From Avichristensenella sp031549905 (GTDB lineage Bacteria > Bacillota > Clostridia > Christensenellales > Aristaeellaceae), in contig JAVBPC010000085.1 of NCBI GenBank assembly GCA_031549905.1, forward strand, positions 21,436 to 85,435: 64,000 nucleotides of DNA. Direction: 5' to 3'. Below, piece after piece: positions 42,075 through 51,504 of the stretch. The notes below the pieces were generated by a model. It made no database searches. It was not told where the DNA came from and was given only the letters and a program-made list of their open reading frames with translations. Position numbers and translations under genes: made by a program. Positions within the stretch are counted from its first letter, which is position 1; every line of letters begins with the position of its first letter.

Positions 42075-42788
42075 ATGGACAGACTGCGTTTTATCGGCAT
42101 CGGCGGCGCGTTTTACCCGGAAATGGGCTCCAATGCCGCGTTTTTCACCGTCGGTGATGACATCTACTTGCTGGACTGCGGCGAAACCGCGTTTTTCGCG
42201 ATGAAGCGGACGCGCTTGTTTGACAGGTATCCGGGGCAAATCACGGTGGCCGTTACGCACCTGCATGCGGACCACGCGGGCTCCCTGGCAACGCTTGCGC
42301 TGTACGCGGCGCTGGTGCTGCGCCGCCCGCTTGCCATCGTGCATCCCCATGAAGGCATCCAAACGCTGCTCGGCCTGATGGGTGTGCACGGCGGGCAGTA
42401 CCGCCTGCTGGATAGCTTCGATGAGGCGGGTGTTGTCATTGCGCCGCGCCCCGCGCGCCACGCGCCTGGCATGCCCGCGTTTTCCTATGAAATCACCGTG
42501 GCAGGGGAGAGTTTCTATTATAGCGGCGATACGGGCGAACTGCCGGAAGATGTGCTGCAAGGGGTAACGGAAGGTCGGATCGCGCGCGCGTACCAGGATG
42601 TTGCACAGGTGGATGCGGTGCCGGAAAATCCGGTGCATCTGCCGCTGTCCACGCTGGCGCGGCTTGTGCCTGAGCCCCTGCGCGAAAGGTTTACGCTGAT
42701 GCACCTCAACTGCGATTACCGTGCCGAGGCCGAGAAGCTGGGCTTCCCCTGCGCGCGGATTGATTCCATTTTCACGGAAAATTTCTGA
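42075..42788 (+). CDS. metallo-beta-lactamase-fold hydrolase
   Basis: 237 aa. Zinc-binding motif THLHADHAGS (about residues 62-71), the first Asp in LLDCGET, a later His in ARHAPGMPAF and Asp in YYSGDTGELP. The layout is that of RNase Z/phosphodiesterase-like or generic MBL hydrolases. TAGGAGG is 7 nt before the ATG; the frame back to 41919 is a shadow of the GNAT gene. Substrate unknown. Confidence 0.85.
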   Translation: MDRLRFIGIGGAFYPEMGSNAAFFTVGDDIYLLDCGETAFFAMKRTRLFDRYPGQITVAVTHLHADHAGSLATLALYAALVLRRPLAIVHPHEGIQTLLGLMGVHGGQYRLLDSFDEAGVVIAPRPARHAPGMPAFSYEITVAGESFYYSGDTGELPEDVLQGVTEGRIARAYQDVAQVDAVPENPVHLPLSTLARLVPEPLRERFTLMHLNCDYRAEAEKLGFPCARIDSIFTENF

Positions 42789-42814
42789 AATTCAAAACAA
42801 AAGGAGGCGCCTCT

Positions 42815-43987
42815 ATGAACAATTTTGCGCTGTACAACCCCACGTATTTCGTGTTTGGGCGTGACACACAGGCCCAAACCGGCGCGCTGGTGAAGCGCTT
42901 TGGCGGAACGCGCGCGCTGATCCATTACGGCGGCGGCTCTGTGGTGCGCTCCGGGCTGCTGGATCAAGTAAAGCGTTCGCTGGATGATGCGGGCGTGCAG
43001 CATGCGGAACTTGGCGGCGTGCGTCCCAACCCGCGCAGCGATCTGGTGTACCAGGGCATCGACCTGTGCCGCCGCGAAAGGATTGATTTTGTGCTGGGAA
43101 TCGGCGGCGGCAGCGCGATCGATTCCGCCAAGGCCATTGCCGCCGGCGCGATGTACGACGGTGATTTCTGGGATCTGTTCGAGCGCAAGGCGCCCTACAC
43201 GGCGGCGCTGCCGGTTGGCTGCGTGCTAACGCTGCCCGCTACCGGCACGGAGGCGTCAAACTCCGCCGTGGTCACGCAGGAGAAGGGCATGTTCAAGCGC
43301 GGTCTGGCTGGCGACAAGAACCGGCCCGTCTTTGCCGTACTGAACCCGGAACTGACCTTCACGCTGCCGCCGTACCAAACGGCCTGCGGCGTGGCGGACA
43401 TGATGGCGCACATCTTTGAGCGCTATTTCACGGGCACGCAGGATGTTGACATATCCGACCGCCTGTGCGAGGCGGTGCTGCAAACGATCGTGAAGGCCGC
43501 GCCCGTGGCGATGGCAAACCCGGCCGACTACGAAGCCCGCGCCGCGCTGATGTGGGCCGGAAACCTTGCGCACAACGGCCAGCTGGGCGTGGGCCGCGAG
43601 GAAGACTGGTCCAGCCACCAGATGGGCCACGAACTGAGCGCCGCGTACGATGTGGCGCACGGCGCGAGCCTGTCCATCATGATGCCGCACTGGATGCGCT
43701 ACACTTTGCCCGGCCACGCGATGCGCTTCGCCCAGCTGGCCACCCGCGTATTCGGCTGCGAAATGGATTTTGAAACCCCCGAAAAGACCGCCCGCGAAGG
43801 CATCGAAAAGCTGAGCGCGTTCTGGAAGGGCCTTGGCCTGCCGCTGTCGCTTGGCGAGATTTCCGTGCCGGAGGCGGACATCCCCGCCCTGGCCGCGAAA
43901 ACCAAGGTGAATGACCAGGGGCTGCTGGGCGCGTTCACAAAGCTGAACCGCAAGGGGATTGAGGAGATTTTCCGGGCGGCGCTGTGA
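42815..43987 (+). CDS. iron-containing alcohol dehydrogenase (butanol dehydrogenase-like)
   Basis: 390-aa type III ADH of the BdhA/YqhD group, reducing aldehydes with NAD(P)H during fermentation. Cofactor loop GIGGGSAIDSAKAIA (about 91-105); Fe/Zn ligands Asp and His in CGVADMMAHIFERYF, then SSHQMGHELSAAYDVAHGAS with two more His. Start after AAAAGGAGG. It ends at an R1 repeat that acts as a terminator. Confidence 0.93.
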   Translation: MNNFALYNPTYFVFGRDTQAQTGALVKRFGGTRALIHYGGGSVVRSGLLDQVKRSLDDAGVQHAELGGVRPNPRSDLVYQGIDLCRRERIDFVLGIGGGSAIDSAKAIAAGAMYDGDFWDLFERKAPYTAALPVGCVLTLPATGTEASNSAVVTQEKGMFKRGLAGDKNRPVFAVLNPELTFTLPPYQTACGVADMMAHIFERYFTGTQDVDISDRLCEAVLQTIVKAAPVAMANPADYEARAALMWAGNLAHNGQLGVGREEDWSSHQMGHELSAAYDVAHGASLSIMMPHWMRYTLPGHAMRFAQLATRVFGCEMDFETPEKTAREGIEKLSAFWKGLGLPLSLGEISVPEADIPALAAKTKVNDQGLLGAFTKLNRKGIEEIFRAAL

Positions 43988-44007
43988 CGGGGAGAACGAG
44001 AAAGAAC

Positions 44008-44088
44008 GCTGGGACTCTGTCCCAGGCCCTGCCAAGGGGCCTAAGGCCCCTTGGAACCCCTGCTTCGCCTCACGGCGGGCAGGGGTTT
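44008..44088 (+). repeat. R1 structured repeat, copy 2 / terminator
   Basis: Three stems: GGGAC/GTCCC (44011-44023), CCAAGGGGCC/GGCCCCTTGG (44032-44054, loop TAA) and AACCCCTGC/GCAGGGGTT followed by TTTC (44055-44088). Relative to copy 1 at 1229, the A-T pair in the second stem is a C-G pair, a compensatory change. It sits 21 bases after the alcohol dehydrogenase stop. Confidence 0.75.
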
Positions 44089-44117
44089 TCTATTTATCCC
44101 TTCCCTATGCAGGGATT

Positions 44118-44168
44118 CTTAAGGGCCTTAGGCCCTTAAGTGGGGTTCCAAGGGGTGAAACCCCTTGG
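44118..44168 (-). repeat. R1 structured repeat, copy 3 (inverted)
   Basis: Read on the minus strand: CCAAGGGGT/ACCCCTTGG (44168-44148), then AACCCC, then a 10-bp perfect stem CTTAAGGGCC/GGCCCTTAAG (44140-44118). It lies downstream of the minus-strand amidohydrolase, in the orientation that gene would need. Confidence 0.6.
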
Positions 44169-44193
44169 CGTTCTCTTAACGCTTCCCACTTTT

Positions 44194-45708
44194 CTACGCC
44201 GAATACACGCATTCCCCATCCACAAAAGTATACCTGACCGTTGCCCCCCGCACCGTCTCCGCGTCCTCCGTCAAGGGCCTGTCCAGCAGGGCAAAATCAG
44301 CAAGCATGCCGGGCTGGATGCGGCCTTTTTGTGTCTCTTCGCCGCTTGCGTAGGCACCGGCGGCGGTGTAGGCGTACAGGGCTTCATCCAGCGTGAAGGC
44401 TTCATCTGGCAGGTAGTGACGCGCCATCGCGTGGTATAGGCCGGGCATCACATCGATCGCCTCCACAGGGCTGTCGGTGCCGAACGCCACGCACGCCCCT
44501 GCGCCCAGCATGGAGCGCCAGCGGTACGAGCTTTCCGCCCGCGCCGCGCCGACGCGCCGCATCACGATGGGCGCATCCTGCCGAAGGAAAATCGGCTGCG
44601 CAAGGATGGAAAGCCGCATCGCGCCCACGCGGCGCAGCTGCGCTTCGGTGGTGATCTGCGCGTGCACCACGGCGTGGCGCAGGTGCTGTCCTCCCCGGGC
44701 GAACGCGCTGAGCACGCGCTCCATCGCGCCGTCGCCTATGGCGTGCACCGCGCAGGGGATACCGTGCCGCGTGCCCTCGCGTACGATTTCGGCAAGCTCA
44801 TCTTCCGTCAGCATGCCGATGCCAAGCGTGTCCGGCGCGTCGTCGTACGGGGTTTCAAGCAGCGCGGTGCGCGCGCCCAGCGAGCCATCCGCCATCAGCT
44901 TGATGCACGATGTATGAAATGCCCGCCCACGGACGGTGTGCAGGCCGTTTTCCAGAAACGCCCGCACCTGCGAAAGCCCGTCGGGCCGTGCCTGCAGCGC
45001 GTACCGCACCTTGAGCCGCCCGTCATCGCTCGCATCGCGGAGCATATGCACAAAGCGCCTTTGCTCACCGAGTGACCCATCCAGGTCATCTGACTGCACG
45101 GAAGTGATTCCCTTGGCAAACAGCGCGCTCTGATGGTCCAGCATCGCATCCATCACCATTTCCAGCGTTTCCGGCGGGATGTGCCGCCCTACCAGTCCCA
45201 TGTCGTCTTCGCGCAGGATGCCGTCGGCGCAGTCTACCCCCGCGATGGCCAGCGCGCGGCTGTTTGCCGCCAGAATGTGCCCGCACGCGCGGGTTGCCAC
45301 AATGGGGAGGTCCGGGCTCACGGCGTCCAGGTCGGCGCGCGTCAGCGGGCGCTTTTCCGCAAAATCCTCCTGGTTCCAGCCGCGCGCAAGCAGCCAACCT
45401 TCGTGCAGGGTATCAAGCCCCGCGCGCAGCATCGCCTGCGCTTCCCCGATGGAGCGCGCGTCTTCCAGCATTACGCGGCACATGCGCATCGCCGTGCCGG
45501 CCAAGTGCATGTGGCTGTCGTTGAACCCGGGCGTCACGGAGGCGCCGCCGGCATCCAGCCGCTCATAAGCGGCGCCTGCCAGAAACGCCAGCGCTCCCTT
45601 TTCCGTGCCGACATAAGCAAACCGCCCGCCGGAAACTACCGCGGCTTCGGCGCGCGGCTGCGCCGGGTTCATTGTGTGTATCTTCGCGTGCGCAATCAAC
45701 AATTGCAT
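44194..45708 (-). CDS. YtcJ-like metal-dependent amidohydrolase
   Basis: 504 aa of the amidohydrolase superfamily, exoenzyme/YtcJ group. Metal ligands: HxH in FNDSHMHLAG (about 62-71), His residues in CAVHAIGDG and VVHAQITT, Asp in VAFGTDSPVEAIDVM. N-terminal composite beta-sandwich (KIHTMNPAQPRAEAAVV). ATG 45708 has GAGGAG 8 nt upstream; GTG 45717 is a possible alternative. Probably hydrolyses an N-acyl or cyclic amide; substrate unknown. Confidence 0.87.
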   Translation of the reverse strand: MQLLIAHAKIHTMNPAQPRAEAAVVSGGRFAYVGTEKGALAFLAGAAYERLDAGGASVTPGFNDSHMHLAGTAMRMCRVMLEDARSIGEAQAMLRAGLDTLHEGWLLARGWNQEDFAEKRPLTRADLDAVSPDLPIVATRACGHILAANSRALAIAGVDCADGILREDDMGLVGRHIPPETLEMVMDAMLDHQSALFAKGITSVQSDDLDGSLGEQRRFVHMLRDASDDGRLKVRYALQARPDGLSQVRAFLENGLHTVRGRAFHTSCIKLMADGSLGARTALLETPYDDAPDTLGIGMLTEDELAEIVREGTRHGIPCAVHAIGDGAMERVLSAFARGGQHLRHAVVHAQITTEAQLRRVGAMRLSILAQPIFLRQDAPIVMRRVGAARAESSYRWRSMLGAGACVAFGTDSPVEAIDVMPGLYHAMARHYLPDEAFTLDEALYAYTAAGAYASGEETQKGRIQPGMLADFALLDRPLTEDAETVRGATVRYTFVDGECVYSA

Positions 45709-45732
45709 GGTTATCACTCCTCATGCTACAAT
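45703..45732 (+). promoter_or_regulatory. candidate promoter of the C11 peptidase gene
   Basis: TTGCAT (45703-45708), 18-nt spacer, TACAAT (45727-45732), in the divergent intergenic region. Confidence 0.4.
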
Positions 45733-45819
45733 GTAAATAGATTACCATTTCACATCGCGTTTGAAAAGAGCGGCTTTTGCCGCCGGTCGGCACCATCACA
45801 ACAAAAGGGGGATTATCCC

Positions 45820-47748
45820 ATGAAAAAGGCAACCGCGCTGCTCATCGCGGCGCTGCTGATGGTATGCGTGTGCGCGCCGTTTGCCGCGCATGCCGCGCAA
45901 CCGACATTCACCATCCTGGTATACCTGTGCGGCACCGACCTGGAGACGGACGGCATGTGCGCCACCGCCGACCTGGTTGAGATGATGTGCGCGGGCCTCA
46001 CCTGGGAAGGCCCCATCACCGTGCTGGTGGAGGCAGGCGGCACGCGCGACTGGGCGTTGGATGCGATGGACCCGGAATATAACGAGCGGTGGGTGATTGT
46101 GGATGGGGAGATGTTCTGCCTGGATCAGATTCCCCGCGCAAACATGGGCGCCCCCGAAACGCTTCAGAGTTTCATCGAATTTGGCATGGGGTACTTTGCG
46201 GCGGACCGGTATGCGCTGATCCTGTGGGACCACGGCGGCGGCAGCACCGGCGGCATCTGCTTTGATGAGTTTGCCGAGGACGAGCTGACGCTGAAAGAGG
46301 TGTACACCGCGCTCGACGGCGCGAAGCAGTCACGGGGCGGCCTCAGGTTCGATTTCATCGCGCTGGATGCGTGCCTGATGGCCACCTACGAAATGGCCAG
46401 CCACCTTGCGCCGTTTGCCGATTACATGGTTGCCAGCGAGGAGCTGTCTCCCGGCGTCGGATTCAACTACGAGCCATGGCTGACCGCGCTGGTCAAAAAC
46501 CCGGCCATTGGCACCGAAGCGCTGCTGAAAACACTGGTGGATGAGTCGATCGAGGCGGCGATGGAAGAAGACCCTGATGACTACATGACGCTGAGCGTGA
46601 TAAACCTTCGCGGCATTGCAAACCTTACGGCGGAACTGGAAAAGATCGGCAAAGGCTTAAGCGCGGCGCTGTCCGGCGGGGAGCTGGGGGCGATCTCCCG
46701 CTATCGGCAGGGGATGCGCAGCTTCGGCGATTACGAAAGGAACAACACCAGCGACATGGTGGATCTGAGGCTGTTCGTCGAAACATACGCCAAGCTCAGC
46801 GGTGCGGACACGGCGGCGTTCTTCCGCGCATTTGATGAGGTCATCGCCTACAACCGCTACACCGAGCACAACCTGTCGGATATCGGCGGCATGTCCATCC
46901 TGGTGCCGCTGCGCACGCGCGCCGAATTTGTACGCTACGGCAAGGAATATGACGCATTCTCGCTGTACCCGCGGTACACGGAGTTTATCACCGCGTATAC
47001 CGAGCTGATGAACGGCGGCAGCTATGTGTTCAGCCCATCCGCGCCGCAGCAGGCCGAGCCCTCTGCCATCACGGGAGAGCTTGCTCCGTCCGGCTGGGAG
47101 GATATTTGGGATGGCGATGCGTTCGATGAGGACGGGTTTCTTGCGTATTATCTGGAGCTGGACAGCGAGGATATGGAAAACCTGGCCTATGTCGAGGGCA
47201 ACCTGATGATAGATATCAGCGATGATGAGATGGATGCATACATCGACCTGGGATACCTGCGCGACACTTACATCGATTGGGAAGAGGGCGTGGTGTACAG
47301 CCTGTTTGACGGCGCGTGGCCGTGCCTTGAAGGGCAGCCGGTGAGCATGTCTGATCAATCCGTCACCGAATACTCGCGCCGCAGCCTGATTGATGCGTTT
47401 GTCAACGGCGAGGAACAGTACCTGTTGGTGGTGTTCGATGAGAAACGGCCGTACGGCGAGGTGATCGGCTATACGGAGGGTTACAACGCAAACGGCCTGC
47501 CCGTGCGCGGCCACCAGAAATTTAAGGATGGCGATGTCATCGTACCGCTGTACAGCGTGATCTACTGGGATGAAGATGATGAGATGCAGATTGAGTATGT
47601 TGAGGGCGATCCGATTGTGTATCGCGGCGCGCTGGAATTCGGGTATGTGGACCTGACGGATTCGGAGCTTGCCTTTGCGTACGCTTTCTGCCTGAATGAT
47701 ATTTTCGGCGATTATCAGTTTTCCGATTTTGTGTATTTTGTTTTGTAG
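45820..47748 (+). CDS. secreted clostripain-family (C11) cysteine peptidase
   Basis: 642 aa with signal peptide (KKATALLIAALLMVCVCAPFAAHA). The C11 catalytic pair is visible: His in ALILWDHGGGSTGG (about 132-145) and Cys in FIALDACLMATYEMA (about 182-196). C11 enzymes cut after Arg or Lys. The C-terminal 230 residues are unusually acidic (DIWDGDAFDEDG, DISDDEMDAYIDLG) and have no family match that I know. No anchor motif seen, so probably released. ATG after AAAAGGGGG. Confidence 0.88.
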   Translation: MKKATALLIAALLMVCVCAPFAAHAAQPTFTILVYLCGTDLETDGMCATADLVEMMCAGLTWEGPITVLVEAGGTRDWALDAMDPEYNERWVIVDGEMFCLDQIPRANMGAPETLQSFIEFGMGYFAADRYALILWDHGGGSTGGICFDEFAEDELTLKEVYTALDGAKQSRGGLRFDFIALDACLMATYEMASHLAPFADYMVASEELSPGVGFNYEPWLTALVKNPAIGTEALLKTLVDESIEAAMEEDPDDYMTLSVINLRGIANLTAELEKIGKGLSAALSGGELGAISRYRQGMRSFGDYERNNTSDMVDLRLFVETYAKLSGADTAAFFRAFDEVIAYNRYTEHNLSDIGGMSILVPLRTRAEFVRYGKEYDAFSLYPRYTEFITAYTELMNGGSYVFSPSAPQQAEPSAITGELAPSGWEDIWDGDAFDEDGFLAYYLELDSEDMENLAYVEGNLMIDISDDEMDAYIDLGYLRDTYIDWEEGVVYSLFDGAWPCLEGQPVSMSDQSVTEYSRRSLIDAFVNGEEQYLLVVFDEKRPYGEVIGYTEGYNANGLPVRGHQKFKDGDVIVPLYSVIYWDEDDEMQIEYVEGDPIVYRGALEFGYVDLTDSELAFAYAFCLNDIFGDYQFSDFVYFVL

Positions 47749-47762
47749 ATCGCGATACCCTT

Positions 47763-47811
47763 GCGCATAAAGAATGGGGCCGTCATCTTTGACAGCCCCA
47801 TTCTCATGCGC
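47763..47811. terminator. bidirectional terminator
   Basis: Long stem GCGCAT..AGAATGGGGC paired with GCCCCATTCT..ATGCGC around a small inner stem, between convergent C11 and xdh genes. Confidence 0.85.
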
Positions 47812-47817
47812 GGCGCT

Positions 47818-48294
47818 TTATTCAGCGGCATTTCCCGCCCGCACCGCCTTTTCCACGGCATTCAAAATATTTTGATAGCCAGTGCACCGGCACAGGTGCC
47901 CGGAGATGAGCCTGCGCAGCTCCTCTCGGGTGTACTGCTTGCCGGTGCCCACGATTTCCACCGCCGTCAGGATCAGACCGGGCGTGCAAAACCCGCACTG
48001 CACGGCGGCCTCTTCGATGAAGGCGCGCTGTACGGGGTTCAGCTCGCCGTCCGGGCTCATCAGCCCTTCGACGGTTGTGATGCTTTTGCCCTCCGCCCAT
48101 ACTGTCAGGTAAATACAGCTGTCAACGGCTTTGCCGTCCAGCAGCACGGTGCACGCGCCGCACTCGCCGACCTCGCACCCGCGCTTTACGCTGGTAAGGC
48201 CCAGGCGTTCGCGCAGCGTATCCAGCAGGGCTTCCCTCTCATCGATGGCCACTTCGGTTTCACGGCCGTTTACCGTCAGATGGATGATCTTCAT
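47818..48294 (-). CDS. xanthine dehydrogenase-type [2Fe-2S] subunit
   Basis: 158 aa. Plant-ferredoxin-type cluster Cys in RGCEVGECGACTVLL with a fourth Cys in AVDSC (about 39-60), and the second helical cluster in QCGFCTPGLILTA and HLCRCTGYQNIL (about 99-141). It passes electrons from the molybdenum site to FAD. Last gene of the guaD operon, overlapping the FAD subunit by 4 bases. Confidence 0.95.
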   Translation of the reverse strand: MKIIHLTVNGRETEVAIDEREALLDTLRERLGLTSVKRGCEVGECGACTVLLDGKAVDSCIYLTVWAEGKSITTVEGLMSPDGELNPVQRAFIEEAAVQCGFCTPGLILTAVEIVGTGKQYTREELRRLISGHLCRCTGYQNILNAVEKAVRAGNAAE

Positions 48295-49175
48295 CGCACT
48301 TGCCCTCCCGCGCTCAAGATTGCTTCCCGCGTGGCCCGGCGGCTCAGCTCCAGGATCAGCTGCTCACGGAACGCCTTGGATGCGCGCCAGCTGTCGCGGG
48401 GGGCAAGCTCCGACAGCGCGGCTGCGGCAATTTCCGAAAGCAGCGCCTCGGTGGGTTCACGCCCTTCGGCCAGCTTTTCTGTGGCAGGGCAGCGCGTGGG
48501 GACCGGCCCCGCCACGCCGAACCCCAGGCGGTAGCGGTCAATCTGCCTGCCATTGGGGGATAGCTTCACATGCACCGCGCATGTCAGCGTTGCGATATCC
48601 AGCGCCTCCCGCTGCGCGTACTTGATGTACCGGCCATGGAAGCCTTCGTAGTCCTTTTTGTGGATGCGGACTTTCGTAAGGATTTCAGCAGGCTTTAGAT
48701 GCACCCTGCCGGGGCCCGCGTAGAAATCCGCTTGCAGTACATGCCGCACGCCTTCAGGGCCGGTAATTTCAAGTTCCGCATTCAGGGTCAGCAGCGTAGC
48801 GGCGCTGTCCGCGCTAGTGACGCCGTTGCAGATGTTGCCGCCGATGGTGCCGATGTTGCGCAGCTGCGGTCCGCCCGCCTGATCCGCAGCATACCCCAGC
48901 GTGGGGATGTGCGCCTGGATGACCGGGTGCTGTGTGATTTCGGAAAATGTGCAGCCGGGGCCGATGGCGATCGCGCCGTCCGCTTCCAATGTGATGCCGG
49001 AAAGCTCAGGAATGCCGTGGATGCTGACCAGCGTGCACCCGGCAAGCTTCCCTTCGCGTATCTTGATCAGCACATCGCTGCCGCCGGAAATGATGGTCGC
49101 GCCCGGGTGTTCCCCAAGCAGACGGATCGCATCGGCGACATCGGTTGCTTGATAGTAGGCTTCTATATCGTACAT
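48291..49175 (-). CDS. xanthine dehydrogenase-type FAD-binding subunit
   Basis: 294 aa of the molybdopterin-dehydrogenase FAD family. FAD motifs: ATIISGGSDVLIKIREGK (about 29-46) and LRNIGTIGGNICNGVTSADS (about 106-125). It delivers electrons to NAD or another acceptor. AAGGAGG precedes the start, 12 bases after the large subunit. Confidence 0.93.
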   Translation of the reverse strand: MYDIEAYYQATDVADAIRLLGEHPGATIISGGSDVLIKIREGKLAGCTLVSIHGIPELSGITLEADGAIAIGPGCTFSEITQHPVIQAHIPTLGYAADQAGGPQLRNIGTIGGNICNGVTSADSAATLLTLNAELEITGPEGVRHVLQADFYAGPGRVHLKPAEILTKVRIHKKDYEGFHGRYIKYAQREALDIATLTCAVHVKLSPNGRQIDRYRLGFGVAGPVPTRCPATEKLAEGREPTEALLSEIAAAALSELAPRDSWRASKAFREQLILELSRRATREAILSAGGQVR

Positions 49176-49187
49176 GATGCGTCCTCC

Positions 49188-51473
49188 TTACTTGATCAGC
49201 CCGGCAGCCTTGAAATGTTCCACCAGCTTTTGCGGGTTCAGCGGCAGGCTGTTCACGGCGATGCCGGTGGCGTGTAGCAGCGCATTGCGGATGGCCGGCG
49301 CGGGCGGGATGGCCGGCGGCTCGCCCAGCGCCTTGTTGCCGTAGGGGCCGGTGGGGTCATCCGTTTCAACGAACAGCGCGGTAAGCTCCGGCGTATCAAG
49401 GGATGTGGTCAGCTTGTAATCCAGCAGGTTGTCGTTGAGGGGCCTTGCGTTTTTATCGTATTGCAGCTGCTCGGTCAGGCCGTACCCAAGCCCCATGCTC
49501 ATGCCGCCGTGCACCTGCGCCTCGGCAAGCTGCGGGTTGATGAGCCGCCCGCTGTCGTGTACGTTGATCAGCGTCAGCACCTTGATCTTTCCCAGTGGGA
49601 TATCCACTTCCACCTCCGCGAAGCAGCACCCGAAAGAGAACGTGTTCTCCTGGCAGTGGTAGGTGTATTCGGCGGTCAGGTGTGTGGAGTGCTTCAGGCT
49701 GTAGATGGCCTCCATCGCAAGCTTTTCCATCGAGAGCAGCGTCTCGCCGCCCTTGCCGACGATTTCGCCCTCCGCGATATCCAGCGCGTCGGCGGGCAGG
49801 TTCAGCATCCCGGCCGCGTAGTCCAGTATCTTGCCGCGCAGCATTTCGGCCGTTCTGCGCACGGCCATGCCGCTGACGTATGTCTGGCGGGAGGCGTACG
49901 CGCCGGTGTCGTACGGGGCCACATCGGTGTCGGTGGTGGACTCAATATGCACCATGTCGATGGGAAGATCCAGCGCCTCCGCCGCGATCTGCGTCAGCAC
50001 GGTGTCCGCGCCCTGGCCGATCTCCGTCGCGCCCACATGCAGGATGACGGAACCATCCTCATTGAGGATAAGCCGTGCGGATGCCGTTTCCAGCCCGATT
50101 GGGTGCGTGCCCGTCTTGTAGCTGAACATTGCCATGCCGATGCCCCGGCGGATGTCGCCGGTCTGGTTTTGGTACGCGCGGCGCTTTTCAGTCCAGCCGA
50201 TGGCGGCCGCGCCTTTATCCAAACACTCCAGCAGCCCGCTGGTATGGCAGGTGATGCCGGTGGAGGGATCGACATACCCTTCGGGCATCGCGTTCATGCG
50301 GCGCAGTTCGATGGGGTCCATGTTAAGCTTCAGCGCCAGGTCATCCATCTGCGATTCCATCGCGAAGCTGATCTGCGGGATGCCGTACCCGCGCATCGCG
50401 CCGCCGGAAGAAATATTGGTGTACACCGTGGAAACATCCACGCTCACGCCCTTTTCCTGCGTGTACAGGTGGCGGAACCCGCTGGCGGAGTTGGAAATAA
50501 TCGAATGCCCGTGCGAAGCGTACCCGCCCTGGTTTGAATACCCCGTAAGCGCCCGCGCGACAAGCCGTCCGTCCGGCCTTGCGGCGATTTTCAGATCCAG
50601 CGCCATCTGGTGGCGCGTGCGGGTTGAGACCATGACCTCTTCGCGCGTCAGCTCCAGCTTGACGGGCCGCCCGCCCACCTGCATGCACAGGTACGCGTTC
50701 AGCGGCTCATACAGCACATCCTGCTTGTTGCCAAACCCGCCGCCCAGGTACGGCTTGATCACGCGGATCTTGCCCCAGGGCATGCCCAGCGCCTGGCCGA
50801 TGACCCGGCGCGTGATGTGCGGTATCTGCGTGGAAGAGACGACCACAATGCGGCCTTTTTCCATGTACGCGAAGGAGGTGACGCCTTCCAGGTGGCAGTG
50901 CTGCACGGCGGACAGCCGGTAGCGCTTTTCCAGCGTGACCAGACCGTCTTCCAGCATCTCTTCAAAGGGAACGGCATCGGGCGGATAGGCGGTGTGTTTC
51001 AGCACATTGCCGGGCGCGTGGTCGTGCAGCCGCGTGGCGTCCGGTGAAAGGGCATCCTCCACGGTGACCAGCGCTTTGTATTCTTCATATTCGGCGCGCA
51101 CCAGCTTTGCCGCGCGCTCGGCGGCGATCCGGTTTTCGGCGACAACGGCGGCGATATCATCGCTGTAGATGCGCACGCGCCGGTTTAAGAGCCGCCTGTC
51201 CGCGATATCCTGGTGGGATACGTCGGTTGACCACGGGTGCCCGGCGGTGGGGAAATCAATTTCGGGCACATCAAAGCAGGTGATGATCTTCACCACGCCG
51301 GGCACGGCAAGCGCCTGCGCGGTATCGATACTTTTGACGACGCCGTTTGCGATGGTGCTGCGCACAACTTTGGCGATCAGCGCGCCGGGCGGCACCAGAT
51401 CATCCGTGTAGCGCGCGCGGCCGGTCACTTTTTCGTACGCATCCACCCTGCGAATGCTTTTGCCAACGCCCAT
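49188..51473 (-). CDS. xanthine dehydrogenase-type molybdopterin subunit
   Basis: 761-aa catalytic subunit of the xanthine dehydrogenase family: oxidises hypoxanthine/xanthine or related heterocycles at a molybdenum cofactor. Blocks seen: TGRARYTDDLVPPGALIAKV, PYLGGGFGNKQDVLYEPL, GGAMRGYGIPQISFAMESQM and the C-terminal ALGEPPAIPPAPAIRNAL containing the catalytic Glu. ATG 51473 begins the homology and has AAAGGGGG upstream; the extension to 51692 is a shadow of guaD. Exact substrate is inferred from the guanine deaminase partner. Confidence 0.93.
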   Translation of the reverse strand: MGVGKSIRRVDAYEKVTGRARYTDDLVPPGALIAKVVRSTIANGVVKSIDTAQALAVPGVVKIITCFDVPEIDFPTAGHPWSTDVSHQDIADRRLLNRRVRIYSDDIAAVVAENRIAAERAAKLVRAEYEEYKALVTVEDALSPDATRLHDHAPGNVLKHTAYPPDAVPFEEMLEDGLVTLEKRYRLSAVQHCHLEGVTSFAYMEKGRIVVVSSTQIPHITRRVIGQALGMPWGKIRVIKPYLGGGFGNKQDVLYEPLNAYLCMQVGGRPVKLELTREEVMVSTRTRHQMALDLKIAARPDGRLVARALTGYSNQGGYASHGHSIISNSASGFRHLYTQEKGVSVDVSTVYTNISSGGAMRGYGIPQISFAMESQMDDLALKLNMDPIELRRMNAMPEGYVDPSTGITCHTSGLLECLDKGAAAIGWTEKRRAYQNQTGDIRRGIGMAMFSYKTGTHPIGLETASARLILNEDGSVILHVGATEIGQGADTVLTQIAAEALDLPIDMVHIESTTDTDVAPYDTGAYASRQTYVSGMAVRRTAEMLRGKILDYAAGMLNLPADALDIAEGEIVGKGGETLLSMEKLAMEAIYSLKHSTHLTAEYTYHCQENTFSFGCCFAEVEVDIPLGKIKVLTLINVHDSGRLINPQLAEAQVHGGMSMGLGYGLTEQLQYDKNARPLNDNLLDYKLTTSLDTPELTALFVETDDPTGPYGNKALGEPPAIPPAPAIRNALLHATGIAVNSLPLNPQKLVEHFKAAGLIK

Positions 51474-51504
51474 GAAACCGCCCCCTTTTGTTATGTAAAG
51501 CGTT

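Noticed and set aside
45133..45819. 229-codon N-terminal extension of the C11 peptidase
   Set aside because: It is the complement of the YtcJ gene; the signal peptide at ATG 45820 marks the true start.
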